In this document: piece after piece, positions 8,751-17,939 of the stretch
Position numbering within the stretch: position 1 is the stretch's first letter
Layout: the number at the start of each line of letters is the position of its first letter
Assembly: GCA_964652775.1 (NCBI GenBank)
Contig: CAZZAM010000001.1
Span: 62,001-126,000, forward strand
Reading direction: 5' to 3'
Length of the DNA stretch: 64,000 bases
Source of the DNA: UBA11346 sp038060575
Lineage (GTDB): Bacteria; Planctomycetota; UBA11346
The notes under the pieces: generated by a model
What the model was told of the DNA's origin: nothing
The model's database searches: none
Seen by the model: only the letters and a program-made list of their open reading frames with translations
Translations under genes and position numbers: made by a program

Positions 8751-10472
8751 ATGCGTCGGCTCGTGATCATCCTTGCCGCCTGTTCGCTCGCCGCTGCTGG
8801 GTGGGCCTGGTGGCATACGGCGCAAGGACCCGCAACCACAGAGTCGGATAGCGATCGCGTCCGCATACACACGGTTGGACGCCAAAAACTTATCGTCGGA
8901 CTGATAGAAAACGGCATGTTGCGTGCGATCCGTCATCAAAATATCCGTTCGTCACAACGCAATCAAATGACCATCTCCTGGGTCATCGAAGAAAACAAGG
9001 AAGTGAAAAAAGGCGATCGTGTCATCGAATTTGACCGCAAGGACCTTGAAAAGTCGATCATCGATCTCGACAAGGAATATCAGAAGAACCGCGAGGATCT
9101 TGAACGCCTGAAGGACAATCAAATTGTCCGCAAGGCAGAGGGCGAAGCGTGGATCCGTGATGCCGAAAACGCCATTGCCAAAGCCGGCAAGGCGCTACGT
9201 GATTACCAATTCATCGATGCCCCAAAAAAACAACGTGAAATGGATGATGCGGTAACCAAAGCAGAAGAGGAAAAGACCAAGGCCGAAGTAAGCGCCAACG
9301 AAGCGCAAGATAAGGCCGATGCCAGCGCCTTCGAATCCGCGCAGAAACGCAGCGAGCTGGAAAAGCAAAGCCAATCCACTGACGCCCAGCTTACAGCTAT
9401 CGAAAAACGAATTTCCGATGCGCGCTCTCAACGCATCCAATTCCGCTCGCGCACCTATCCCGAGGACCTCACCCGACTTCGCCGTGAAGTTGAGAGCGCG
9501 CAGCTGACCCTGGGTAAGGAAAAGATGCGGGCCAACGACCACGTCTCGCAAGGCGAACAAGGCATTCGCAATCTCGACAAGGCCATCCAACGCAATCGCA
9601 AGCAATTCGAGGACAACACGAAGTCCCTCACCGAGTGCGTAGTCACTGCACCAATCGACGGTGTTGTCCTCTACGGCGATCCCGAAGGCGATCGCTACAA
9701 TATGGCACAATACATGAAAGTCGGCCAGCAGATGTGGGGCGGCGGCAACGTCATGATGTCGATTCCCGACATGAGCTCGTTTGTCATCTCAGTTCCTATC
9801 CCAGAACATTATCGTGGTCGCGTTCAGCCAGGATCCGAAGCGCAGATAACCGTTCCCGCCATTCCCGGCTTAATGATTAAAGGCAAGCTGGCTTCCATTT
9901 CGACCATGGCCAAACCGCGCGAGGAAGGCAATCCATCTAGTCCAAAGGTTTTTACCGGAAAAGTCGAGATGGAGGCAAGCGATAAACGGATGGTGAGTGG
10001 CATGAGTGCCAAGGTCACGCTCGTTGCCAAAGTGATCGAGGATTGCCTCTGCGTTCCCATTGAAGCTGTCTGGACAGAAGGCGATGTCAGCTACGTATTC
10101 GTTGATATGCCAACCGGCATCGAACGTCATCAGGTTGAAACCGGGCAATTAGACGATCATTTTGTGGAAATTCGCCGTGGGCTTACCATTGGCGAGCGCG
10201 TGTGGTTGTATGATCCGACTCAGGATGCGCGCACGGTGCGAGCTGATCTTGTGAAGCTACCGCCTGCAGTCCCCACCGTCAATGCTACTCCTCCTGCGCC
10301 CGCTACCGCTAGTGCAACTGCTGCTGCCTCAACTGCCAGTGCAACTACTGCCTCCACCAACACGGAGCTAAGCAAGCCCCCCATAACCCCCGTTAGCGAA
10401 GCACAACCGAAGACAAATACGCCAACTGAATCTGCTGCAAAGCCACAACCTGTTGGCGATAAGGCTAAGTGA
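8751..10472 (+). CDS. Periplasmic adaptor (membrane fusion protein, HlyD/MacA type) with long coiled coil
   Basis: This 573-residue protein starts at ATG 8751, four bases after the secretin stop. One N-terminal membrane segment (RLVIILAACSLAAAGWAWW) anchors it. A highly charged helical hairpin spans about 75-300, flanked by lipoyl-type sequence (ITISWVIEENKEVKKGDRV and ECVVTAPIDGVVLYG). A beta-barrel region follows (SEAQITVPAIPG, VSGMSAKVTLVAKV, LCVPIEAVW). Adaptors bridge an inner-membrane pump and an outer-membrane duct. It is longer than MacA-type adaptors, mainly because of the coiled coil and an Ala/Thr/Pro-rich low-complexity tail after about residue 504. The ABC genes follow 70 bases downstream. 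Confidence 0.87.
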   Translation: MRRLVIILAACSLAAAGWAWWHTAQGPATTESDSDRVRIHTVGRQKLIVGLIENGMLRAIRHQNIRSSQRNQMTISWVIEENKEVKKGDRVIEFDRKDLEKSIIDLDKEYQKNREDLERLKDNQIVRKAEGEAWIRDAENAIAKAGKALRDYQFIDAPKKQREMDDAVTKAEEEKTKAEVSANEAQDKADASAFESAQKRSELEKQSQSTDAQLTAIEKRISDARSQRIQFRSRTYPEDLTRLRREVESAQLTLGKEKMRANDHVSQGEQGIRNLDKAIQRNRKQFEDNTKSLTECVVTAPIDGVVLYGDPEGDRYNMAQYMKVGQQMWGGGNVMMSIPDMSSFVISVPIPEHYRGRVQPGSEAQITVPAIPGLMIKGKLASISTMAKPREEGNPSSPKVFTGKVEMEASDKRMVSGMSAKVTLVAKVIEDCLCVPIEAVWTEGDVSYVFVDMPTGIERHQVETGQLDDHFVEIRRGLTIGERVWLYDPTQDARTVRADLVKLPPAVPTVNATPPAPATASATAAASTASATTASTNTELSKPPITPVSEAQPKTNTPTESAAKPQPVGDKAK

Positions 10473-10542
10473 GCTTTCTCAGTAACATCTGTGCTCGCTT
10501 GCGTCATGACGCACGCTGGCATGGGTTCCGAGCTACGATCCA

Positions 10543-11256
10543 GTGACTGCCTCCGACTCTCCTGCCGCACCGCAACAACTCATCCGCCTGCGCGGCTTAG
10601 AGAAATCCTATCGTATCGGCGATAGCGATATTCAGGTGCTCAAAGGTGTGGATCTCGATATTCAGGCTGGTGAATACATTGCCGTCATGGGTCCATCCGG
10701 ATCAGGCAAAAGCACCCTGCTGAATCTCCTGGGCATGATTGATACGCCTGATGCAGGCACCTATCACTTCAGCAATAGATTGGTCAGTGGACTACCACCG
10801 GACGACCGTGCATTGGAACGCAATCGCTCGATCGGATTTGTCTTTCAGTTTTTCAATCTGTTTCCCCAGTTCGATGTCCTGACCAACATCGAAGCCCCGA
10901 TGATCTACGCCCGGATCCCGCGCAAGGAACGGCATGATCGCGCCCGTGAGTTGGCGACCAGACTCGGACTTGCCCATCGTCTGAACAATCGCCCAAGCCA
11001 ACTATCTGGTGGCGAGCAACAACGAGTAGCCATTGCCCGCGCCCTCGCCAACCGACCACCCTTAATTCTCGCTGACGAACCAACGGGTAATCTCGATCAC
11101 AAGACTGGCGAAGAAGTCCTGCGCATCTTTGATGATCTCATCGCTGGTGGCACCACGGTGATCATGGTGACCCACAATAATGAATACCGAACTCGGGTTC
11201 GCCGCGTCCTCGACATGCATGAGGGTCGACTCGTTCAAGAACGGATCGCCTCGTGA
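10543..11256 (+). CDS. ABC transporter ATPase, MacB/LolD type
   Basis: This 237-residue nucleotide-binding subunit has Walker A GPSGSGKST at 50-58, signature LSGGEQQR at 154-161 and Walker B LILADEP at 174-180, followed by the H-loop VTHNNEY. The family powers mechanotransmission exporters (MacB) or lipoprotein release (LolD). Translation starts with GTG at 10543. The stop overlaps the GTG start of the permease (11253), so the subunits are made together. With the adaptor and secretin upstream, an envelope-spanning exporter is the likely context. Confidence 0.92.
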   Translation: MTASDSPAAPQQLIRLRGLEKSYRIGDSDIQVLKGVDLDIQAGEYIAVMGPSGSGKSTLLNLLGMIDTPDAGTYHFSNRLVSGLPPDDRALERNRSIGFVFQFFNLFPQFDVLTNIEAPMIYARIPRKERHDRARELATRLGLAHRLNNRPSQLSGGEQQRVAIARALANRPPLILADEPTGNLDHKTGEEVLRIFDDLIAGGTTVIMVTHNNEYRTRVRRVLDMHEGRLVQERIAS

Positions 11257-12518
11257 ATTTTTACGATCTTATTTTGATCGCCATTGGCGACCTGCGTCAC
11301 CGACTGTTTCGCACGATCCTGGCGACGCTGGGGATCATCTGCGGAGTTGCCTCAGTGCAGGCCAGCCTGTGTATCGGCGAAGGTGGCCGGCGTCAGACCA
11401 TGGAGGCCATTGGTCGTCTCGGCTTGAACCGTGTGATCATGCACACCATCGACCCAACGAAAATTGCCGATGCCAAAGGCAAGCCATCATCAGCCAAAGA
11501 TGATCCGCGCTATGGCCTTGGCATGGTCGATATGTTTCACATTCGCGACGCGATTCCCGGGGTCAGATCCATCGCTGGAATCCGAGATTTACGCGCGCGA
11601 CTGTATGATGAGACCGGGAAACAGGCCGACGTCACGGTGCTGGCCTGCAGTGCAGGCTATGCGGAAACCGCTCGGCTGCAGATCAAACGCGGACGGTTTT
11701 TATCGGAACTTGATGACACCAATCGAACCCTAGTTGCCGTCGTCGGTACCCAGGCTGCACGACGCCTATTTGGTATTTCGGATCCTTTGACTAGGACCCT
11801 GTACATCAACAACGCCTGGTATCGCATTGTTGGTATAGCCGTGAATCCGGAACACGCCCAAAGCCCCAAAGGCGGTCCGTTGGACGAAGCCGTATTCATC
11901 CCGCTGCGCACCGCCCTTGCCGAAACGCCTGACGGCGGCGATGGACGGATGGGGGCGAGCCAAGCCCATGCCCCTGAACTCGAATCCCTGGTTCTCGAGG
12001 TGTATGAGGAAAACACCGTCCTCCCCACTGCACATCGCATCGGACGCTGGTTCGCCCAAACCGGTCGCAAGGACGAAATCACGATTGACGTTCCCTTGGC
12101 GATCATGCAGCAAAAGGCTACCGCACATCGAACCGCCACCTTGGTCACCGCACTGATCGCCGGCATTTCTCTGCTGGTCGGAGGTATCGGGATCATGAAC
12201 ATCATGCTCGCCAATATTTCTGAGCGACGGAAGGAAATCGGCACGCGCTGTGCACTCGGCGCTCGCCAACGCGACATCATGGCGCAATTCATGATTGAGG
12301 CGATCGTACTCACTGGCATCGGTGGACTGATTGGACTACTGGCGGGCTTAGGCATCACCTCCGCTGTTGATCACTGGACCACCCTGCGCACCGCGACCAC
12401 GCCTGGCAATCTGCTCATCGGATTGGGCTCGGCCTGCATGACCGGCTTAATCTTCGGCCTCTGGCCCGCGCGTCAGGCGGCGAAGGTGAATCCGATTGAG
12501 GCGCTGCGCTCGGGGTGA
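11253..12518 (+). CDS. ABC transporter permease, MacB/FtsX family
   Basis: This 421-residue protein has one membrane segment near the N-terminus (TILATLGIICGVASVQA), a large periplasmic domain at about 45-290 of MacB_PCD type, and three C-terminal segments in an FtsX domain (LVTALIAGISLLVGGIGIMNIML, then SERRKEIGTRCALGARQRDI, the typical cytoplasmic coupling motif). The layout matches MacB-type half-transporters with the ATPase on a separate chain. It overlaps the ATPase gene by four bases. The substrate cannot be told from sequence. Confidence 0.9.
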   Translation: MNFYDLILIAIGDLRHRLFRTILATLGIICGVASVQASLCIGEGGRRQTMEAIGRLGLNRVIMHTIDPTKIADAKGKPSSAKDDPRYGLGMVDMFHIRDAIPGVRSIAGIRDLRARLYDETGKQADVTVLACSAGYAETARLQIKRGRFLSELDDTNRTLVAVVGTQAARRLFGISDPLTRTLYINNAWYRIVGIAVNPEHAQSPKGGPLDEAVFIPLRTALAETPDGGDGRMGASQAHAPELESLVLEVYEENTVLPTAHRIGRWFAQTGRKDEITIDVPLAIMQQKATAHRTATLVTALIAGISLLVGGIGIMNIMLANISERRKEIGTRCALGARQRDIMAQFMIEAIVLTGIGGLIGLLAGLGITSAVDHWTTLRTATTPGNLLIGLGSACMTGLIFGLWPARQAAKVNPIEALRSG

Positions 12519-12616
12519 GGCGCCAAGAGCGGTAGAGCGCTGGATGCGTTTTCCCCGCCTATATGCGCTAACTGTTCGGACTTAATTTATTGTCCTTTCG
12601 TAGTTTATATAAAACA

Positions 12617-12649
12617 ATGCAAATCCTGTTTATAAAACTGGATTTGCAT
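12617..12649. promoter_or_regulatory. Perfect dyad upstream of the DUF4143 ATPase gene
   Basis: ATGCAAATCC at 12617-12626 is exactly complementary to GGATTTGCAT at 12640-12649, with a 13-base AT-rich centre containing GTTTATAAAAC. The dyad sits in a short AT-rich island 23 bases before the start codon at 12672. An operator or a hairpin in the leader are both possible. No T-run suggests it is not a simple terminator for the permease gene. Confidence 0.5.
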
Positions 12650-12671
12650 AAACCGACTATAGGCTGCCGCT

Positions 12672-13910
12672 ATGCTGACCCGCGACCTGACGCCGGCTCT
12701 GGAAGCTGCGCTGCGCCAGTATCCGGTCGTGACGATCACTGGGCCACGGCAGTCGGGCAAGACGACCCTGGCTCAGGCGATCGCGGCCAAGCCGTATGCG
12801 AATCTGGAAGCACCGGACGTGCGACGATTCGCTCACGAAGATCCGCGCGCATTCCTGGCGCAGTTTCCCAAAGGCGCGGTGCTGGACGAAGTGCAGCGTG
12901 TACCCGAGTTGCTGAGTTATCTCCAAATCGATGTCGATGCGGTCAACAAACCCGGACGCTGGATCCTGACCGGCAGCCATCAGCCGCAGTTGCGCGTTGC
13001 GCTGACCCAGTCGCTCGCCGGACGCACTGCGCTGTTACACCTGCTGCCACTCAGCCTCGGCGAATGGGCGTCGTTTGGCCGACGAGCAAGCCTTGATGAC
13101 CTGCTGATCAGCGGCGGCTTCCCACGACTCCACGCTGCAAACATTCCGCCGCATCAATTCCACGCCGACTATATCGGCACCTACCTTGAGCGCGATGTGC
13201 GGCAGATCCTCAACGTGGACAACCTCGCCATCTTCCAACGCTTCCTCGGTTTCTTCGCCGGACGCCACGGACAGATCATGAACTACACCAAGTTGGGTGC
13301 CGATGTCGGCATCAGCGAAACGACGGTAAAAACTTGGTGCGGCGTACTGGAAGCGAGTCACGTCGCCGTGCAACTGCGTCCATGGTTCGCCAACATCAGC
13401 AAGCGGTTGTCGAAGAGTCCGAAATGGTATCTGACCGACAGCGGACTTGCCGCGCATCTCATTGGCTACACCAGTCCGAGCCATCTCGCAACCCACCCGC
13501 ATCGCGGTCAGTTGTTCGAAGGACTGGTGATCAGCGAGGCGATGAAAACCCTGGCTCACACCACCTCTCCCGCCCGGCTGCATGTATTCTCAAGTCCAAC
13601 CGACGAAATCGATCTGCTGGTCGAAGCAAACGGCAAAACATTGGCAGTCGAGATCAAATCCGGTCAGACCGTAGCCGACGATTGGTTCGACACCATCAAC
13701 CGCGTTGCCCGCATCCCCGCGCTGCGCATGGAATCCCGCATGGTCGTCTACGGCGGCCACGACGAGCAGCGCCGCGAACCCGAACACCTCTGTCCCTGGT
13801 GGCTGTTCCCGATCCGCCTGAGCGAATGGCTGGCTGCACATGACGCCCTGCCGCATCCATGCGATCTACGTGCACTGGAAGCGCGACTGCGCGTGTGTTG
13901 TGCGGGGTGA
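12672..13910 (+). CDS. AAA_14/DUF4143-type ATP-binding protein
   Basis: This 412-residue protein has Walker A GPRQSGKTT at 24-32 and Walker B-like GAVLDEVQR at about 69-77. A winged-helix-like middle (YTKLGADVGISETTVKTWCGVLE) precedes a C-terminal DUF4143 domain with a nuclease-like motif pattern (TDEIDLLVEANGKTLAVEIKSG). The PD-(D/E)xK-like arrangement ID...VEIK is visible. The family is widespread, often on its own and variably present between strains; its function is poorly defined. It stands alone here, with its own AT-rich upstream dyad, and is not part of the exporter operon. Confidence 0.85.
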   Translation: MLTRDLTPALEAALRQYPVVTITGPRQSGKTTLAQAIAAKPYANLEAPDVRRFAHEDPRAFLAQFPKGAVLDEVQRVPELLSYLQIDVDAVNKPGRWILTGSHQPQLRVALTQSLAGRTALLHLLPLSLGEWASFGRRASLDDLLISGGFPRLHAANIPPHQFHADYIGTYLERDVRQILNVDNLAIFQRFLGFFAGRHGQIMNYTKLGADVGISETTVKTWCGVLEASHVAVQLRPWFANISKRLSKSPKWYLTDSGLAAHLIGYTSPSHLATHPHRGQLFEGLVISEAMKTLAHTTSPARLHVFSSPTDEIDLLVEANGKTLAVEIKSGQTVADDWFDTINRVARIPALRMESRMVVYGGHDEQRREPEHLCPWWLFPIRLSEWLAAHDALPHPCDLRALEARLRVCCAG

Positions 13911-13924
13911 AGGGAAATAGCACC

Positions 13925-14173
13925 TCAATGACCCATCCCGAGTAATTTTCCCTGGAGGTCCATCCAAGTATTGTACGCCGAAAAATATTCCTGAACGAAA
14001 AGATGCGGATACAGCGGAATCAAAAGCCAATGGGGAACGTGTTCTACTCCTCCAAACACGGCAAATATCGGCCAATACAACAAAGCTGGCATTCCAATGT
14101 ATACCACGATCAAAGCACCGAGGACGTATACCCACATTCGATTCCCAGTTTTCTTGTCAGACAGTTCCTGCAT
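13925..14173 (-). CDS. Small predicted membrane protein (82 aa)
   Basis: The family is not recognised. The protein has a hydrophobic segment WVYVLGALIVVYIGMPALLY (about 14-33) and a second one around HWLLIPLYPHLFV, so it is probably a two-helix membrane protein. It starts only four bases after the larA-like stop on the same strand, which argues for co-transcription. Its base composition looks more AT-rich than its neighbours. It could be an accidental frame, but the hydrophobic pattern and tight spacing favour a real gene. Confidence 0.55.
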   Translation of the reverse strand: MQELSDKKTGNRMWVYVLGALIVVYIGMPALLYWPIFAVFGGVEHVPHWLLIPLYPHLFVQEYFSAYNTWMDLQGKLLGMGH

Positions 14174-14177
14174 GAAT

Positions 14178-15461
14178 CTATGCGCAGCCCTGCGCCAACA
14201 CCGGAATCGTCAGCGGTCCCATTGGCAGCACGGCGATTGGCAGACGACGGCCACCGTGACGGGCGTGTAGGTCGCGCAGGGTCGCTTGGATATCGTCGGT
14301 GTGCTTGGTGCGCGTGTGTACCCGGTCAGCGGCAGAGAGTTCCGAATGCAGGATGATTTCGGCGCGCGCCAAACATTGCAGCAGGGTCTGCACCGCCCAC
14401 TGATCATGTCTGGTGTGCGTCGTCGCCATGATCGCACGCAGCAGTTCATCGGATGGACGCGGGTCCACTAACTGGGCACGGAAGTCGCCCTCGGCGGGCA
14501 GGCCGGCTGCGCATTGGCTGACGGCAATGATCGTGCCACCGGGCTCGACGATGCGATCAGCAGCTGAGATCCCCTTTCCAGTCTGATAGAAATTTTGATC
14601 CAAGGGATGTCCAGAATTCGTGGTGATCACAATTGGAAATCGGCGTGACACCGGCTGCATGGCTTCGTGGATGGCGACCGCGCAACCGGCGTCGTGGGTG
14701 GCGATCATCTCACCGGCGAACACCGCGGTGATCTGCTTGGTCAGACCCAAAGTGACGTTCACGATCATGTCTGGCGGACAGAAGCTGGCGAGTTCGCGCG
14801 TGAGCTTCTGCAACGGATTGGTGCGCACGTCGCCCCAGGTGGTGCCGGGATGACCGATGAGGGCCGAGCGATGGAAGTGCCGGATTGTCCGCAAGCCGGA
14901 GAGGCCCGGCGAAATCGCCTTCGATCCGCCGGAAAACCCAGCGTAAAAATGAGGCTCAATGAATCCGGTGGCGATTCGCAGATCGGCCTCGACCCAGTGA
15001 CGATTGAGCCACGACTCGCCACCGCAGGACGTCTTGCCAACCAGTCGCTGCTCCGATTCCTCGTGGCAATTATGATTGATGATCTTGAAGCGATTGGCCG
15101 CCGGACCGAGCATGCGCTCGAGTTCGGCCGACGTCGATCCACGATGCGTCCCGGTGCCGATCAGAATGGTGACCACATCATCGGGCACGCCCATCTCGGC
15201 CACCAGCCACGGCACTAACAGATGATCCGGCACTGGACGGGTATGGTCGGCAATGGCGATGGCGATGCGTTTCGGCGTCTTGCGACGGACCAACTCAGCG
15301 AGCGGCGGACCAGCAACCGGCTGACGAACCGCAGCAAGAAACGCGGTGTGCGGTTGTGGATGCGGCGGAGGATCTTTGGGTAAGATGACCGTTGGATCAA
15401 ACAATTGCTCATCGAGATCCAGGGGCAGACCACGGTGACCATACGCGAGGGTCAATTTCAT
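14178..15461 (-). CDS. LarA-family (nickel-dependent lactate racemase-like) protein
   Basis: This 427-residue protein fits the LarA/DUF2088 family. It shows IAIADHTRPVPD near 90, GTGTHRGST near 122, HNCHEE, then EPHFYAGFSGGSKAISPG, which holds the lysine that in LarA attaches the nickel-pincer cofactor, and IGHPGTTWGD. LarA racemases interconvert alpha-hydroxy acids in the cytoplasm; relatives use other hydroxy acids, so the substrate is uncertain. LarB, LarC and LarE, needed to make the cofactor, are not in the window. A good ribosome site (AGAAGGAG, eight bases upstream) supports the start. It follows aroF by 21 bases. Confidence 0.85.
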   Translation of the reverse strand: MKLTLAYGHRGLPLDLDEQLFDPTVILPKDPPPHPQPHTAFLAAVRQPVAGPPLAELVRRKTPKRIAIAIADHTRPVPDHLLVPWLVAEMGVPDDVVTILIGTGTHRGSTSAELERMLGPAANRFKIINHNCHEESEQRLVGKTSCGGESWLNRHWVEADLRIATGFIEPHFYAGFSGGSKAISPGLSGLRTIRHFHRSALIGHPGTTWGDVRTNPLQKLTRELASFCPPDMIVNVTLGLTKQITAVFAGEMIATHDAGCAVAIHEAMQPVSRRFPIVITTNSGHPLDQNFYQTGKGISAADRIVEPGGTIIAVSQCAAGLPAEGDFRAQLVDPRPSDELLRAIMATTHTRHDQWAVQTLLQCLARAEIILHSELSAADRVHTRTKHTDDIQATLRDLHARHGGRRLPIAVLPMGPLTIPVLAQGCA

Positions 15462-15482
15462 GTCGTGCGCTCCTTCTGGTTT

Positions 15483-16559
15483 CTATTGACGACGCGCCAG
15501 GCGTGCAGCCGCGACCGCCGCTGCTAATTGATGCAGCATCTTGACGGTATCGTCCCAGCCAATGCAGGCGTCGGTAATCGACTGACCATGGACCAGATGG
15601 GTCGGCTTTCCACGCGCCGGAACATTCTGTCGCCCCGCGATCAAGTGGCTCTCGATCATGGTGCCAAACACGTGACGGCTGCCAGCTCGCAACTGTTCGG
15701 CGATGGACGCAACCCCATCGGCTTGGCGCATATGATCTTTGGAGCTATTGCCGTGACTGCAGTCGATCATCACCCGGGGAAGTACACCCGCCTGAGCCAA
15801 GGCCGCGCACGCACCGGTGACGCTGACCGCATCAAAATTTGGTCCGCTTGACGCGCCGCGCAAAATGATGTGCGTGTCGGGATTGCCTCGGGTGGCGACG
15901 ATGGCCGCCAAACCCTGTTTGGTCACTGATAAAAAGCGGTGCGGATGCGCCGCTGAGCGCATGGCGTCGATCGCTATTTGCAGATTGCCATCAGTCCCGT
16001 TTTTGAATCCGACCGGTACTGATAGACCGCTGGCGAGCTCGCGATGGACCTGGCTTTCGGTGGTTCGCGCACCGATCGCACCCCAGCTAACCAGATCAGC
16101 GATGAACTGCGGCACAATGGTATCCAGAAACTCGCAGCCCGCAGGCACGCCCATCTCGGCAAGATCGACCAACAGCTGGCGCGCCAAGCGCAGGCCGCGG
16201 TTGATGCGAAACGAGCCGTCGAGATCAGGATCGTTGATCAACCCCTTCCATCCCACCGTGGTGCGCGGCTTCTCGAAATAGACGCGCATGATGACCAGTA
16301 ATTCGTTGGACACGGAAGCGGTGATCTGCTTCAAACGACCGGCATACTCTCGCGCAGCCGTAACATCATGGATCGAACATGGGCCAACCACGACCAGCAA
16401 TCGGTCTTCATCGCCTCGCAGACAGCGGGTGGCAGCCGCGCGAGCAGTAACAACTGTTTCTGATGCAGTCTCTGATAGCGGCAGTTCCTCCATGAGAATC
16501 GTGGGTGGAACGAGCGGACTAAGTCCTTCGATACGGAGGTCATCAGTCGGATGGAACAT
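15483..16559 (-). CDS. aroF: 3-deoxy-7-phosphoheptulonate (DAHP) synthase, class I
   Basis: This 358-residue protein catalyses the first step of the shikimate pathway: phosphoenolpyruvate plus erythrose 4-phosphate to DAHP. Family motifs are clear: VVVGPCSIHD, MRVYFEKPRTTVGWKGLINDP, GARTTESQVHRELASG, PVGFKNGTDG, ILRGASSGPNFD and MIDCSHGNSSKDH. The length equals the E. coli AroF/G/H type. I chose ATG 16559 (MFHPTDD); an earlier in-frame start at 16607 would add an unconserved leader. It is first in a minus-strand unit with the larA-like gene. It is divergent from the lipoprotein gene, with a 91-base shared gap. Which feedback class it belongs to cannot be read. Confidence 0.93.
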   Translation of the reverse strand: MFHPTDDLRIEGLSPLVPPTILMEELPLSETASETVVTARAAATRCLRGDEDRLLVVVGPCSIHDVTAAREYAGRLKQITASVSNELLVIMRVYFEKPRTTVGWKGLINDPDLDGSFRINRGLRLARQLLVDLAEMGVPAGCEFLDTIVPQFIADLVSWGAIGARTTESQVHRELASGLSVPVGFKNGTDGNLQIAIDAMRSAAHPHRFLSVTKQGLAAIVATRGNPDTHIILRGASSGPNFDAVSVTGACAALAQAGVLPRVMIDCSHGNSSKDHMRQADGVASIAEQLRAGSRHVFGTMIESHLIAGRQNVPARGKPTHLVHGQSITDACIGWDDTVKMLHQLAAAVAAARLARRQ

Positions 16560-16650
16560 GGATGGGCACGGTGGTTCATGGCGCAGCGTGGCAAGAGGCA
16601 GGCGCAAGACTACGCCTTCAATCTGCGCGGAAGGACGCTAGAATCCGACC

Positions 16651-17355
16651 ATGCGATTCCTGGCTCTCCTCGTCACGGTACTGGTGCTGTCCGGATGCGT
16701 ATGGACTCGCCTCCTCGACATGAAAAACCAGTTCAAGGATTTCGACCGCTATATTGAACCAGTAAATGATGGAACGTCTCTGCTCCTGAAATTCAAAGAA
16801 CCCTGCGTTCAGCCTGATGATATCGGCTATTTGTTGGGTGGTGATCCGACCACCAAGACTACGTCCGTCGATAAAGTGACCACGTGGACGTATCAACTCA
16901 AGCGCGCTCGACCCGACTCGATCGGGCTGACGATCACTTTGACGTCACGAGATGTCTTGGCTGATTCGATCAAGATTCCACCTGAGGTTCTGGCCTTTAT
17001 CCCCCGTGACCGTTTGTTGGCTATGATTCGCGCCTTTGGCAAGGCCGAAATCGACAAAGACAAGCGCCAAGCGACCGCTGGATTGGCCGGTGCCGACGCC
17101 AAGCCCATTTCACCCGGACGCGCCACGATAATAGCTGCTCTCGGTGAGCCAGACGCCACGACGGCAGTGGATGCCGAAATTCAACGTCTGACCTACACCT
17201 TCCATCTCATCAACAAAGACACCAAAGATCCAAAGGAGATCGCGAAAGGTCCGGGAAGCACACTCCTGCTGGATCTTAAGGCCGAACGCTTGGTCGAACT
17301 GCGCTTTCAAGCGCCGCGCTTTAATACTTGGGTCAAATTGGACGGAAGTAAGTAA
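16651..17355 (+). CDS. Lipoprotein of unknown function
   Basis: This 234-residue protein has a lipoprotein signal (MRFLALLVTVLVLSGCVW, lipobox LSGC at 13-16). The mature part is soluble and mixed alpha/beta, with the stretch GRATIIAALGEPDATTAVD resembling the small SmpA/OmlA-type repeat in envelope lipoproteins. I do not recognise a family with certainty. It precedes the cytochrome c-SCO1-PCuAC genes by 72 bases on the same strand and might be co-expressed. No metal-binding motif is evident. Confidence 0.7.
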   Translation: MRFLALLVTVLVLSGCVWTRLLDMKNQFKDFDRYIEPVNDGTSLLLKFKEPCVQPDDIGYLLGGDPTTKTTSVDKVTTWTYQLKRARPDSIGLTITLTSRDVLADSIKIPPEVLAFIPRDRLLAMIRAFGKAEIDKDKRQATAGLAGADAKPISPGRATIIAALGEPDATTAVDAEIQRLTYTFHLINKDTKDPKEIAKGPGSTLLLDLKAERLVELRFQAPRFNTWVKLDGSK

Positions 17356-17427
17356 GCCGTAGAGTTGCCATGAGCAGTCACCGCTAATCTGCTGGAGCGC
17401 GCTCAAACTCAGCCATGCTCTACGACC

Positions 17428-17937
17428 ATGCAGCGGACAACCGTGGTCTTGATCGCACTCGGAGTAATCGGTGGCATGGTCGGCGCAGTTGTTGGCCTCT
17501 CTCAGCATCTGCAGCATCCAAGTCCGGTTAAATCCGGTGTTTTTGATACAATTCCTGAGGATATTGGCCGCCGCACCTATGTGATGTGCATGGCTTGTCA
17601 CGGAGTCGATGGGCGTGGTATTGCTGGATTCACGCCAGGTCTCGCTGGCTCAGCACGCCTGACTGGTGATCCGCGCCAAGCCATTCTGATCGCGCTCCAT
17701 GGCTTCGACAGCAGCCGCGAGCCCGGTGCTACCTACTACAATGCGCAAATGGTTGGCTTTGGCCACACGCTAAACGACACAGAAATCGCCGCTCTGTTGA
17801 GCTGGCTGCGCAGTCAATGGGGCAATCATGGCTCTGCCGTCACTGCCGCCCAGGTCGGGTCGTTGCGTTCACTGCATGGAAACCGCCAACAACCATGGAC
17901 CCCCGCTGCGTTGCGAACCGAACTGCAGGCGCCGTGA
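17428..17937 (+). CDS. Membrane-anchored c-type cytochrome
   Basis: This 169-residue protein has an uncleaved N-terminal membrane segment (VVLIALGVIGGMVGAVVGL) and a single haem c site CMACH at 54-58. The probable distal ligand is Met108 in AQMVGFG, and the fold ends with LNDTEIAALLSWLRSQWG, typical of class I cytochrome c. It would carry electrons on the periplasmic face. Its stop lies directly before the SCO1 start, and PCuAC follows, so it belongs to a copper/respiration operon. No oxidase subunits are in the window. Confidence 0.9.
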   Translation: MQRTTVVLIALGVIGGMVGAVVGLSQHLQHPSPVKSGVFDTIPEDIGRRTYVMCMACHGVDGRGIAGFTPGLAGSARLTGDPRQAILIALHGFDSSREPGATYYNAQMVGFGHTLNDTEIAALLSWLRSQWGNHGSAVTAAQVGSLRSLHGNRQQPWTPAALRTELQAP

Positions 17938-17939
17938 TC

